Of a stretch of 64,000 nt of DNA, positions 42,551 through 51,010 are shown piece after piece. The first letter of the stretch is position 1. Every line of letters starts with the position of its first letter. The notes under the pieces are model-generated. The model did not search any database and was not told the origin of the DNA. It saw nothing but the letters and a program-made list of their open reading frames with translations. The DNA comes from Planctomycetota bacterium (GTDB taxonomy: Bacteria; Planctomycetota; Planctomycetia; Pirellulales; PALSA-1355): positions 142,168-206,167 of the forward strand of contig QQVE01000001.1 in assembly GCA_003389325.1 (NCBI GenBank). Reading direction: 5' to 3'. The translations under genes and the position numbers were made by a program.

Positions 42551-43975
42551 ATGCTACCGGCGTGCCCCATGCCCCGCAACGTACCCGGGCCGCAACGGGT
42601 GCGTTGGCAATGGAGAATTGCGTTGCCCGACACTTCGAGTGAGATCGAACATCGCGATCGTCCCACCATCGTACGCTACGGCGTGCTCGTGCTCGCGGTC
42701 ACGATGGCAGTCATCCTCTATTTGGACCGGATGTCCATTTCCGTGGCCATGCCGGCCATTTCCAAGGACCTCGATATCCCAATCGAGAACGTCGCCGATT
42801 CGGTGGCTGCGTTCTTCTGGTGCTACGCGTTGTTTCAAGTTCCAGCCGGCTGGCTGGGGGATCGTTGGGGCGGAAGACGCGCTCTGTCGCTTTATGTCGT
42901 GGCCTGGTCGCTGGCCATTGCCGGCATGGGCTTCGTGGGCGGTCTGGCCTCGCTGCTGGTGTTGCGGGCCTTGCTGGGGATCGGCCAGGCCGGGGCCTAT
43001 GCGACGACCGCCAGTTTTCTGCGCCGTTGGGTGCCGTTTACTTCGCGGGGGTTCGCCAATAGTGCCGTCTCGCTCGGAGGGCGTGCCGGCGGTGTGTTGG
43101 CTCCATCGCTGACAGCCTTGTTGATGAGCCTCGTCGCTGCCGGCGGCTGGTATGTCGATACCTGGCGGCCCGTATTCGTGGCCTACGCCTTCATCGGGTT
43201 GGCCTGGGCGATCGTGTTTTGGCGGGCATTTCGTGATCGTCCGAGTGAGCATCCTCGAACGAACGACGCGGAGGTCGCATTGATCGCGGGCCCAGGCGGA
43301 GCCACCGATGACGCTCCCGCCTCGCAACACGCGCTCTCGGCACGGGCGCTTGTCAGGAGCCGCTCGCTGTGGTTCTTGATGCTCATCAACTACACAATCA
43401 ACGTCGGTTGGATCCTCGTCGGAACGTTGCTGCCCACGTACTTGATCAAAGTGCACGGGCGAAGCGAACTCGAAGCCGGCTTCGCCACGAGCCTGGTTGC
43501 GGCGGCGGGCATGTCGGGATGTCTGGCCGGAGGGTTTGCTACGGACGCGCTTGTTCGTCGGCTGGGTCTGGTTTGGGGCCGACGCGCCCCTTGCATGATC
43601 GCCTACGGCGGGGCCGCCATAGCCTACGCGTTGTGCTTCTTGCTCGATGATCCGCGCGCCATCGTGGCGATGCTGGTCGTCGCGTCGTTTCTCGGTGACT
43701 TCGGCCTTGGTTCGGTGTGGTGCACTTACCAGGACATCGGCAACGCGTACGCAGGTACGGTGCTCGGCGTAGGCAACATGTGCGGCAACATCGGTGCTGC
43801 GATGGCCACGTCGTTTGTGCCTCGCCTGGCGGAGCGTTTCGGCTGGTCGGCCAGCTTCGCACTTTCCGCCGCCGCCTATGGCGTCGCGGCGATTGCGTGG
43901 ATGGGAGTCGATGCGCGGCGTTCGATCGTGCCGCGTGCATCATCGTCCGCGCCGGCAAGCGACGACTTGGTTTGA
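42551..43975 (+). CDS. MFS transporter, anion:cation symporter (hexuronate-like) branch
   Basis: A protein of up to 474 residues with 12 predicted helices. The membrane part starts near VRYGVLVLAVTMAVILYLDR, so the true start may be a later codon than 42551 (Met7 at 42569 is one candidate). Signature segments are LDRMSISVAMPAISKDL, PAGWLGDRWGGRRALSL (MFS motif A) and LLGIGQAGAYATTASFLRRW. The pattern suits ACS-family importers of organic acids or uronates. The central loop (RPSEHPRTNDAEVALIAG) joins the two halves. Cargo not determinable. Confidence 0.88.
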   Translation: MLPACPMPRNVPGPQRVRWQWRIALPDTSSEIEHRDRPTIVRYGVLVLAVTMAVILYLDRMSISVAMPAISKDLDIPIENVADSVAAFFWCYALFQVPAGWLGDRWGGRRALSLYVVAWSLAIAGMGFVGGLASLLVLRALLGIGQAGAYATTASFLRRWVPFTSRGFANSAVSLGGRAGGVLAPSLTALLMSLVAAGGWYVDTWRPVFVAYAFIGLAWAIVFWRAFRDRPSEHPRTNDAEVALIAGPGGATDDAPASQHALSARALVRSRSLWFLMLINYTINVGWILVGTLLPTYLIKVHGRSELEAGFATSLVAAAGMSGCLAGGFATDALVRRLGLVWGRRAPCMIAYGGAAIAYALCFLLDDPRAIVAMLVVASFLGDFGLGSVWCTYQDIGNAYAGTVLGVGNMCGNIGAAMATSFVPRLAERFGWSASFALSAAAYGVAAIAWMGVDARRSIVPRASSSAPASDDLV

Positions 43976-44043
43976 TTGAACTGCCCCTGTGGTGCGGCTA
44001 AACTGCCTTTGAGAGTGCCAGACAAACTCCGGAGGGCGACGGA

Positions 44044-45900
44044 ATGGTCCGACCAGTAGGCAAGCTCGGTTCGGCAATGCGAAGTGTTTGCCTGGCGATG
44101 CTCGGGCTCACGTTGGCGTGGCCTGCGGCGGTCGCGGACGACTCGGCGGCGATCTGGTCGTTGCGTCCGGTGCAGCGGCTCGAAGTTCCCGCGGTTTCAA
44201 ACACTGCGTGGCCGCAAAGTTCGATCGACCATTTCATCCTGGCACCGCTGGAAGCCAAGGGCTGGCGCCCCGCGTCGCCTGTACCTAAGGCCAAGCTGAT
44301 TCGCCGGGCCTATTTCGACCTCTGGGGTTTGCCGCCGACGCCTGAGGAAGTGCGAGCCTTCGTGGCCGACGAGCGGCCCGAAGCGTACGAGCAGTTGATC
44401 GATCATCTCTTGGCCAGTCCGCACTACGGTGAGCGCTGGGCCCGGCACTGGCTCGATCTGGTTCGCTTTGCCGAGACCAACGGCTACGAACGCGACGCGT
44501 TGAAGCCCAACGCCTGGCGCTATCGCGATTGGGTCATCGACGCCTTCAACGACAATATGCCGTACGACCGCTTCGTCGTGCATCAGTTGGCCGGCGACCA
44601 GCTTTCCGATGCGGACGAACGATCGCGGATTGCCACGGGGTTTCTCCGCGTGGGCACCTTCGACGACGAGCCAAACGACCCGGCCAAATACAAGTTCGAG
44701 CAGCTCGACGACCTGATGCACGCCACGAGCACGGCATTCCTGGCCGTGACGCTCAAATGTGCCCGCTGCCACGATCACAAGTTTGATCCGATTCCGCAGA
44801 CGGACTACTACGCGATGCTGAATTTCTTCGCCGGGGGCAAGCCGGCTGAAGGCGAGCTGCTGGTGTTCACCGACGCCAGTCCGCGTCCGCCGGAGGTGAA
44901 GCTGCTGGCCGGCGGAGATCCGGCACATCCGAAGCAAACGGTGCCGCCGGGCTTTCTGTCGATGATCCCGCTGGTGGACGGCGAGGCTGAAGCCAACGGC
45001 CGCCGTCTGCAACTGGCCCGTTGGATTACGGATCCTGAGAATCCGCTCACGGCCCGCGTGATGGTCAACCGGATATGGCAGCACCACTTCGGCGAAGGGC
45101 TCGTGCGCACGCCCGACAACTTCGGCGTGATGGGCGAGGAACCGACGCATCCCGAGTTGTTGGATTGGCTGGCAAGCGAATTGGTCGAGGGCGGCTGGCG
45201 GCTCAAGCGGCTGCACAAGATGATCATGCTCAGTTCGGCGTACCAGATGGATTCGACGCATCCGGACGAAGCCGAGTACTCGCTAGTGGACTTTGCCAAC
45301 AACCTGTGGTGGCGGCGCAACCGTCAGCGGCTTGAAGCCGAACCGTTGCGTGACGCGATGCTGGCGACCAGCGGCCAACTCAACCTGAAGGCCGGCGGTC
45401 CGAGTTTTTTTCCGCCCGCGACCAAGGAAGCGCTCGAAGGCCTTTCCAAGAAGAAGGACGCCTGGGGCACTTCGCCGCCTGAAGAACAGCGCCGCCGCAG
45501 CGTCTATATGATGACCAAACGCTCGCTGCTGCTGCCATTGATGACGACGTTCGACTTTGCCGACACGACCCAGCCGTGCAGCCAACGCAACGTATCGACC
45601 GTGGCCCCGCAGGCGTTGGCGTTGCTCAACAACGATTTCGTTCATGAACAAAGCACGGCTTTCGCCGAGCGCGTGGCCCGCGAGGTGGGGGACGATCCGG
45701 CCGCGCAGGTCGATCGTGCCTGGTGGCTGGCGCTGTCGCGTCCGCCGACCGAGGACGAACGCGACGCGGCCCTCAAGCACCTGGAGACCCAGTCCAAGAA
45801 TCTGGCTGAGCAGGAATCAGCCGCTGAAGGGACTCGCCCGGCGTTGGCGTCGCTCTGCCACGTGCTGCTCAACCTCAACGAGTTCATCTATGTCGACTAA
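44044..45900 (+). CDS. DUF1549/DUF1553 protein without cytochrome domain (short form)
   Basis: A 618-residue exported protein with GGAGG 8 bases before the ATG. The signal is SVCLAMLGLTLAWPAAVA. The DUF1549 part (about 55-260) holds LIRRAYFDLWGLPPTPEEV and YGERWARHWLDLVRFAET, and ends in [11 protein letters not shown] with a CxxCH at 239-243. The DUF1553 part (about 335-615) holds [40 protein letters not shown] and NEFIYVD at the end. It lacks the N-terminal cytochrome-c domain common in the family, and also about 135 residues between the two domains relative to the paralogue at 53966-56236. Function unknown; proposed in carbohydrate metabolism. The DUF1501 gene follows and overlaps by 11 bases. 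Confidence 0.9.
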   Translation: MVRPVGKLGSAMRSVCLAMLGLTLAWPAAVADDSAAIWSLRPVQRLEVPAVSNTAWPQSSIDHFILAPLEAKGWRPASPVPKAKLIRRAYFDLWGLPPTPEEVRAFVADERPEAYEQLIDHLLASPHYGERWARHWLDLVRFAETNGYERDALKPNAWRYRDWVIDAFNDNMPYDRFVVHQLAGDQLSDADERSRIATGFLRVGTFDDEPNDPAKYKFEQLDDLMHATSTAFLAVTLKCARCHDHKFDPIPQTDYYAMLNFFAGGKPAEGELLVFTDASPRPPEVKLLAGGDPAHPKQTVPPGFLSMIPLVDGEAEANGRRLQLARWITDPENPLTARVMVNRIWQHHFGEGLVRTPDNFGVMGEEPTHPELLDWLASELVEGGWRLKRLHKMIMLSSAYQMDSTHPDEAEYSLVDFANNLWWRRNRQRLEAEPLRDAMLATSGQLNLKAGGPSFFPPATKEALEGLSKKKDAWGTSPPEEQRRRSVYMMTKRSLLLPLMTTFDFADTTQPCSQRNVSTVAPQALALLNNDFVHEQSTAFAERVAREVGDDPAAQVDRAWWLALSRPPTEDERDAALKHLETQSKNLAEQESAAEGTRPALASLCHVLLNLNEFIYVD

Positions 45901-47386
45901 GCACCTGCGTAGCGAATCGGATTCCCATGCTCCCGCCCGGCGGCTGTTTCCCTGCGGCCTGTCGCGCCGCGAGTTTGTATGGGAGATGGGGGCAGGCTTC
46001 ACGGGCTTGGCCCTGGCGGCGCTGCTAGGAGAGGATGGATTCTTTGCGCGGCACGCTCGAGCGAATGAGGCAGCGCGCGGTTTGAATCCACTCGCTCCCC
46101 AGGCTTCGCATTTCATGGCGCAGGCCAAGAGCTGCATCTTCTTGATGATGAATGGCGGGCCAAGCCACATCGATACCTTTGACTACAAGCCGTCGCTGGC
46201 TAGGTACGCCGGCAAGACGCTGCCCCCGGACAAAGAGTTCACCAACTCCGGTGGTCGGAAGATGGGGTTCTTGACGCCGGCCTGGCGCAAGTTTCGGCCC
46301 GGCGGCGAAAGCGGCTTGATGATCTCCGACTACTTTCCCCGCGTTCGCGAGCACGCCGACAAGCTGGCTCTGATCCGCTCCTGTCACACCGACAGCCACG
46401 CCCACGGTTCGGCCCTGGTGGCCATGAATACCGGCAGTACGTTTATCGGCCGCCCGTCGCTGGGATCCTGGGCGGTATACGGGTTGGGCACCGCGAATCA
46501 GAATCTGCCCGGCTACGTCACGATCATGGACAAGCGCGGCGGTCCGATCAGCGGCCAGCCGAACTGGGGCAGCGGGTTTATGCCCGCCAGCTACCAAGGC
46601 ACGCTGTTCCGGCCGGTGGGCGAGCCTTTACTCGATCTGCGCGGCCCGCTCGACGGCAAGAGCCAGCGCGAACAACTCGACCTATTGGCCCAACTGAATC
46701 AGCAGCATCTCGACGCCCGGCCCGGCGGCTCGGAGTTGGCAGCGCGGATTCAGAGCTACGAGCTGGCATACCGCATGCAGGCCGAAGCGCCCGAGGCGGT
46801 GGATCTTGGCCAGGAAGATCAGGCGACGCTCGATATGTACGGTGTCGGAAGCGATCCCACCGACGAATTCGGCCGAAACTGCCTGGTAGCGCGGCGACTG
46901 GTCGAGCGGGGAGTGCGTTTCGTGCAGCTCTACTCCGGCGGAGGTCATCTGGAGGATACCTGGGACGCGCATGAGAGCGTGGAAAAGAACCACGGCCGTC
47001 ACGGCGCCGAAGTCGACCAGCCGATCGCCGCCTTACTCACCGATCTGGAACGTCGCGGACTGCTCGACAGCACGCTCATCTTGTGGGGTGGTGAGTTCGG
47101 CCGCATGCCGTTTGCCGAAGGCGAGGGAGCGCCGGGCCGTAACCACAATCCCTATGGTTTCACCATGTGGATGGCCGGGGGCGGCGTCAAAGGAGGCGTC
47201 TCCTACGGCGAGACCGACGAGTTCGGCTTCGCCGCCGAAGTGAACAAGGTCCATCTGCACGATCTGCACGCCACGGTGTTGGCCCTGCTGGGTCTCGACC
47301 ACGAAGAGTTGACCTACTTCCACCAGGGTCGCGAAGAGCGTCTGACCGACGTTTTCGGCAACGTCATCCACGACATCATTGCGTGA
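45890..47386 (+). CDS. DUF1501 protein, partner of the preceding gene
   Basis: A 498-residue protein starting at ATG 45890, inside the last codons of the DUF1549/1553 gene (11-base overlap). The signal is Tat-like: GLSRREFVWEMGAGFTGLAL. DUF1501 segments include FLMMNGGPSHIDTFDYKP, SCHTDSHAHGSALVAMNTGS, RPSLGSWAVYGLG, RLVERGVRFVQLYSGGGH, LILWGGEFGRMPFAE and GRNHNPYGFTMWMAGGG. It is sulfatase-fold-like and secreted, of unknown activity. Frame upstream of the ATG is not supported as coding. Confidence 0.92.
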   Translation: MSTKHLRSESDSHAPARRLFPCGLSRREFVWEMGAGFTGLALAALLGEDGFFARHARANEAARGLNPLAPQASHFMAQAKSCIFLMMNGGPSHIDTFDYKPSLARYAGKTLPPDKEFTNSGGRKMGFLTPAWRKFRPGGESGLMISDYFPRVREHADKLALIRSCHTDSHAHGSALVAMNTGSTFIGRPSLGSWAVYGLGTANQNLPGYVTIMDKRGGPISGQPNWGSGFMPASYQGTLFRPVGEPLLDLRGPLDGKSQREQLDLLAQLNQQHLDARPGGSELAARIQSYELAYRMQAEAPEAVDLGQEDQATLDMYGVGSDPTDEFGRNCLVARRLVERGVRFVQLYSGGGHLEDTWDAHESVEKNHGRHGAEVDQPIAALLTDLERRGLLDSTLILWGGEFGRMPFAEGEGAPGRNHNPYGFTMWMAGGGVKGGVSYGETDEFGFAAEVNKVHLHDLHATVLALLGLDHEELTYFHQGREERLTDVFGNVIHDIIA

Positions 47387-47518
47387 TCTTCCGGCATCAA
47401 CCGCAAATACGCCGTCCCGACCGACGGAGTCCACAGTGGTTCGCTTTACACGCGCCGCGCGCCGCGCCATACTACGTCGGTGTTTTTTCGCGACAGCTAC
47501 ACCATTGGGGAACACAGC

Positions 47519-47968
47519 ATGAGATTCGTGCTGGCCGCGGCGTTATTGTTCACGTGTTCGCTTGCGCTTCTTGCGGCAGACGAAGTCAGCCAGGCCGAGA
47601 AGCAGGAAATCGCCAAGTGGCAGGGCACTTGGAAGGCGATCTCGATGACCCACGATGGCGAAGAAACGCCCAAGAAGAAGCTGGAGCCGATCAAGCTCAC
47701 CGTCGAGGGTGACAACTACCATTTTCAGAACGGTGATTTTCATGAGCGCGGCACGTACAGGTTTTATCCCGAGAAGGACCCCAAGGCGCTAGACATCGTC
47801 GTCGGCGAGGGGGCGGACAAGGGCAAGGTCTATCTCGTCATCTACAAGGTCGAGGGAGATGAGCTGACCATCTGCCTGGAAAGCGCCAACGAGAAGCGTC
47901 CCACGGAGTTCTCGGGCGAGGCCGGCACCGGCTGTGTCTTGGAAGTATGGCGGCGTCAAAAACACTAA
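47519..47968 (+). CDS. TIGR03067-type secreted planctomycete protein
   Basis: A 149-residue exported protein starting at ATG 47519, with signal FVLAAALLFTCSLALLAAD. The mature part reads IAKWQGTWKAISMTHDGEE, KLTVEGDNYHFQNG, GTYRFYPEKDPKALDIVVG and DELTICLESANEKRPTEFSG. These are the hallmark blocks of TIGR03067, a lipocalin-like domain expanded in planctomycetes and of unknown role. It lies 132 bases after the DUF1501 gene and is probably its own unit. Confidence 0.9.
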   Translation: MRFVLAAALLFTCSLALLAADEVSQAEKQEIAKWQGTWKAISMTHDGEETPKKKLEPIKLTVEGDNYHFQNGDFHERGTYRFYPEKDPKALDIVVGEGADKGKVYLVIYKVEGDELTICLESANEKRPTEFSGEAGTGCVLEVWRRQKH

Positions 47969-48022
47969 GCTCGCCGGTGTACGGTGCCAGGCGATTCGGT
48001 ACGACAAACTGGGAGTAGCAAG

Positions 48023-48589
48023 ATGTCTTTTTCTCGATGGGGTCGACGGTTGGGGCCGGCCATTGCGGTTGTGTTTCTGCTGGCCGGCGGCTGGCTGATG
48101 AGCCCGGCCGCCGATAGCGGGCCCAGCCCGTTTGCCCGCGATACGATCGATATTGGGGTGGTCGTCGGCGATCTGGACCGGGCGGTCAAGTTCTACACCG
48201 AAGCGATCGGCTTCAAGGAGGTGCCTGGGTTCTCGGTCGATGCCGAGTTTTGCACGAACGCCGGCCTAACGGACGGCAAGCGGCTCGACATTCGCGTGCT
48301 CGTGCTGGGCGACGAGGCATCGGCCACACGGCTGAAGCTGATGGAAGTGCCCAGCGCCCAACCGAAGCGAGCAGAAAATGCACACATCCACTCGCAGCTT
48401 GGCTACAGCTACCTGACCATCTACGTAGCCGATGGCAACCGGGCGCTCGAGCGGTTGGGTCGGGCAGGCGTGCGCCCGTTGGGCCGAGGTCCGGTGCCGC
48501 TGCCGGCCGATCTGACGCCAGGACTTGCGCTGACCGTCGTACGGGATCCCGACGGCAACCTGATCGAGCTGATTGGACCTGTGCGGTAG
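48023..48589 (+). CDS. Secreted VOC (glyoxalase/dioxygenase-fold) protein
   Basis: A 188-residue protein with a signal or membrane anchor (LGPAIAVVFLLAGGWLMSPAA, about 9-29) and one vicinal-oxygen-chelate domain. The two beta-alpha-beta modules are visible as DIGVVVGDLDRAVKFYTEAIGFKE (first) and LTIYVADGNRALERLGRAG...ALTVVRDPDGNLIELIGP (second). PDGNLIEL carries the usual metal-binding Glu of the family. The exported location is unusual for VOC enzymes. It may bind a metal and a small molecule. GGGAG-type Shine-Dalgarno precedes the ATG. Confidence 0.85.
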   Translation: MSFSRWGRRLGPAIAVVFLLAGGWLMSPAADSGPSPFARDTIDIGVVVGDLDRAVKFYTEAIGFKEVPGFSVDAEFCTNAGLTDGKRLDIRVLVLGDEASATRLKLMEVPSAQPKRAENAHIHSQLGYSYLTIYVADGNRALERLGRAGVRPLGRGPVPLPADLTPGLALTVVRDPDGNLIELIGPVR

Positions 48590-48719
48590 ATTCGGCGCGG
48601 GCTCTGTGCCTGGGACACAACTCTCGCCAAACCGCCCTCGCTTGCGCGCATCGTTCAGGTAGAATGATTGGATACGGCGCGCGCTCCCAATCACTGTTGT
48701 CCCTCCTCGGAGCAAGCGG

Positions 48720-50990
48720 ATGAGACTTCTCCCGATGTGGATATCGGCCTACGTGCTGATGTCGTTCTCGCTCGCACCAGCATGGGCTGGTCAGGAGGCG
48801 ACCCCTGAGTCGCCGGTCGATGATCAGTCCCCCTCGGCCGTTGAGAAAGTGGCTCTGCCACCGACTCTTTCGGTTGAGGATTTGACCGAGAAGGTTGCTC
48901 GCTCGATCGTCGTCATCTCTCCCTCGGGCCGCGACGGCCGCCGCAGCGGTGTGGGAACCGGGTTTGTCATCTCCAGCGACGGGCTGATCGCTACGAACTT
49001 TCACGTGATCGGCGAGGGCCGCGCACTCCGCGTGCAACTGGCCGACGGACGCCAGGTCGACGCCACGGCGGTGCATGCATCTGACCGCGCTTTGGACTTG
49101 GCCGTCCTGCGCGTCGACGAGAAGGACTTGCCGGCTTTGGAGTTGGGCGATTCGGACAAAGTGCGGCAAGGCGAGAGCATCATCGCTCTGGGGAACCCGC
49201 AAGGGCTGGAAAACAGCGTCGTCTCGGGCGTTGTGTCCGGCGTGCGCGAGATGGACGGCCGCAAGATGATTCAAATGGCGATTCCCATCGAGCCGGGCAA
49301 CAGCGGCGGACCGGTCGTCGACGCCGAAGGGCGCGTGCAAGGTATCGTGACGATGAAATCGGTCGTTACGCCCAATCTCGGCTTCGCGCTGGCCATCAAC
49401 CTGATCAAGCCCTTGCTCGACAAGCCGAACCCGATTCCCATGTCGCGCTGGCAGACGATCGGAGCTCTCGACCCGCGCGAATGGCAGACCGTGTTCGGTG
49501 CAAATTGGCGGCAGCGGGCCGGGCGGATTCTGGTCGATTCGCCAGGCGACGGGTTCGGGGGCCGGTCGTTGTGCCTGGTTCCTGACCAGGAACCGAAGCG
49601 GCCCTACGAGGTGACGGTCACCGTGCGTCTCGACGACGAGTCCGGAGCCGCGGGTCTGGCCTTTTGCTCCGATGGACGTCACCGCCACTATGGTTTTTAT
49701 CCTTCCGGCGGGCGCATGCGTTTCACGCGGTTCGACGGTCCCGACATCCGTACTTGGCGCATCCTCTACAACGAAACGTGCCCCGAGTACGAACCGGGCG
49801 CGTGGAACACGCTTCGCGTGCGGCTCGAAGGCGACCGCATCCAGTGCTTTGTCAACGACACACCAGTGTGGGAGACACACGATTCGGGCTTTCGGAGCGG
49901 CCAGGTCGGACTCGTGAAGTTCCGCGACACCGAGGCCGAATTCAAACGCTTTCAGTTCGGGCCCACGGTTGAGCGCGTCACCGTGCCTGAAGAGCAGGCT
50001 CAGCGAATCGTGGAACTGGTCGAAAAGCTGCCCAGCGATCGCCCGCCTAGCGACGAGATCCTGGGGCTGCTGGCCGCCGACCCCCGCCGTTCGGCCAGCG
50101 TGCTGCGTGACCGCGCCGCGGAATTGGAGCGCGAAGCGGAACGACTTCGCGAATTGGCCCAGGCTGCGCACGAGCGGCGCACGACCGACGATTTGATGCG
50201 GGTCCTTTCGCGCGACGAGCCGCACATCGACCTGTCGCGGGCCTGCCTGCTGGTGGCCAAGCTCGACAACGAAGAGGTCGACGTAAGCGCCTACTGTCAG
50301 GAGTTGGAGCGAATGGCCGACGAGATCTTTGCCAAGCTCCCCGAAGACCCAAGCGACGCGGATCTCTTCGCCGCCCTGCGCAAGTACATGTTCGAGGAGA
50401 ACGGGTTTCACGGTAGCCGCGGCGACTACTACAACCGTGCCAACAGCTACTTGAACGAGGTGCTCGACGATCGGGAGGGCTTGCCGCTCACGTTGTCGGT
50501 CGTGTACATGGAACTTGCCCGGCGGCTGGGGCTCAACGTGGTCGGGGTCGGCCTGCCGGGACATTTTGTCGTGGCCTACGTGCCGCCCGACGGAGAGTGG
50601 CAGTTGATCGACGTCTACGACGGCGCCAAGCCGATTAGTCGCGAGAACGCCATCGCCCGCATCAAGGAAGCCTCCGAGGAGGAGTTGGCAGACGATCAGA
50701 TCGAACGCTTCTTCGAACCGGCGACGAAGCAGGCCATCGTGTTTCGGATGCTACAGAATCTGCTCAGCCCCTCGCGGGGCGATCCCGCGGCCTTGCATCG
50801 TTACTTGAACGCCATGCTCGCCATCGAGCCGTCGCACGTGTCGTATCACTGGCTGCGAGCGATGGTTCGCTACGAACTCGGCCAGCGCGCTGGGGCACGG
50901 GAAGACGTCGCTTGGCTCCTGGAACGCGAGCCCGAGGGCATTTTGCTCGAACAGGTACGGGCGCTTGAAGCCAGGCTGGACGGCGATTGA
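48720..50990 (+). CDS. Secreted trypsin-like protease fused to concanavalin-like and SirB1/transglutaminase domains
   Basis: A 756-residue exported protein (signal AYVLMSFSLAPAWAG). Residues about 50-235 are an HtrA-type S1C protease with H95 (TNFHVIGEG), D126 (ALDLAVL) and S195 (EPGNSGGPV); no PDZ domain follows. Residues about 265-415 form a concanavalin-like beta-sandwich of the DUF1080/LamG kind (VTVTVRLDDESGAAGLAFCSD; WNTLRVRLEGDRIQCFVND). A helical linker leads to a SirB1-type transglutaminase-like domain at about 497-660 ([32 protein letters not shown]). A TPR-like end (RYLNAMLAIEPSHVSYHWL) follows. The combination suggests binding, cutting and perhaps crosslinking of envelope material. 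Confidence 0.88.
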   Translation: MRLLPMWISAYVLMSFSLAPAWAGQEATPESPVDDQSPSAVEKVALPPTLSVEDLTEKVARSIVVISPSGRDGRRSGVGTGFVISSDGLIATNFHVIGEGRALRVQLADGRQVDATAVHASDRALDLAVLRVDEKDLPALELGDSDKVRQGESIIALGNPQGLENSVVSGVVSGVREMDGRKMIQMAIPIEPGNSGGPVVDAEGRVQGIVTMKSVVTPNLGFALAINLIKPLLDKPNPIPMSRWQTIGALDPREWQTVFGANWRQRAGRILVDSPGDGFGGRSLCLVPDQEPKRPYEVTVTVRLDDESGAAGLAFCSDGRHRHYGFYPSGGRMRFTRFDGPDIRTWRILYNETCPEYEPGAWNTLRVRLEGDRIQCFVNDTPVWETHDSGFRSGQVGLVKFRDTEAEFKRFQFGPTVERVTVPEEQAQRIVELVEKLPSDRPPSDEILGLLAADPRRSASVLRDRAAELEREAERLRELAQAAHERRTTDDLMRVLSRDEPHIDLSRACLLVAKLDNEEVDVSAYCQELERMADEIFAKLPEDPSDADLFAALRKYMFEENGFHGSRGDYYNRANSYLNEVLDDREGLPLTLSVVYMELARRLGLNVVGVGLPGHFVVAYVPPDGEWQLIDVYDGAKPISRENAIARIKEASEEELADDQIERFFEPATKQAIVFRMLQNLLSPSRGDPAALHRYLNAMLAIEPSHVSYHWLRAMVRYELGQRAGAREDVAWLLEREPEGILLEQVRALEARLDGD

Positions 50991-51010
50991 GCCGCGTGGC
51001 GTTTCTGCCG

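Noticed and set aside
48213..50564. A 783-residue open frame on the minus strand
   Set aside because: It runs antisense through the protease-SirB1 fusion and the VOC gene, has no recognisable motifs and a low-complexity His/Arg/Gln-rich composition. It is a shadow of GC-rich coding DNA.
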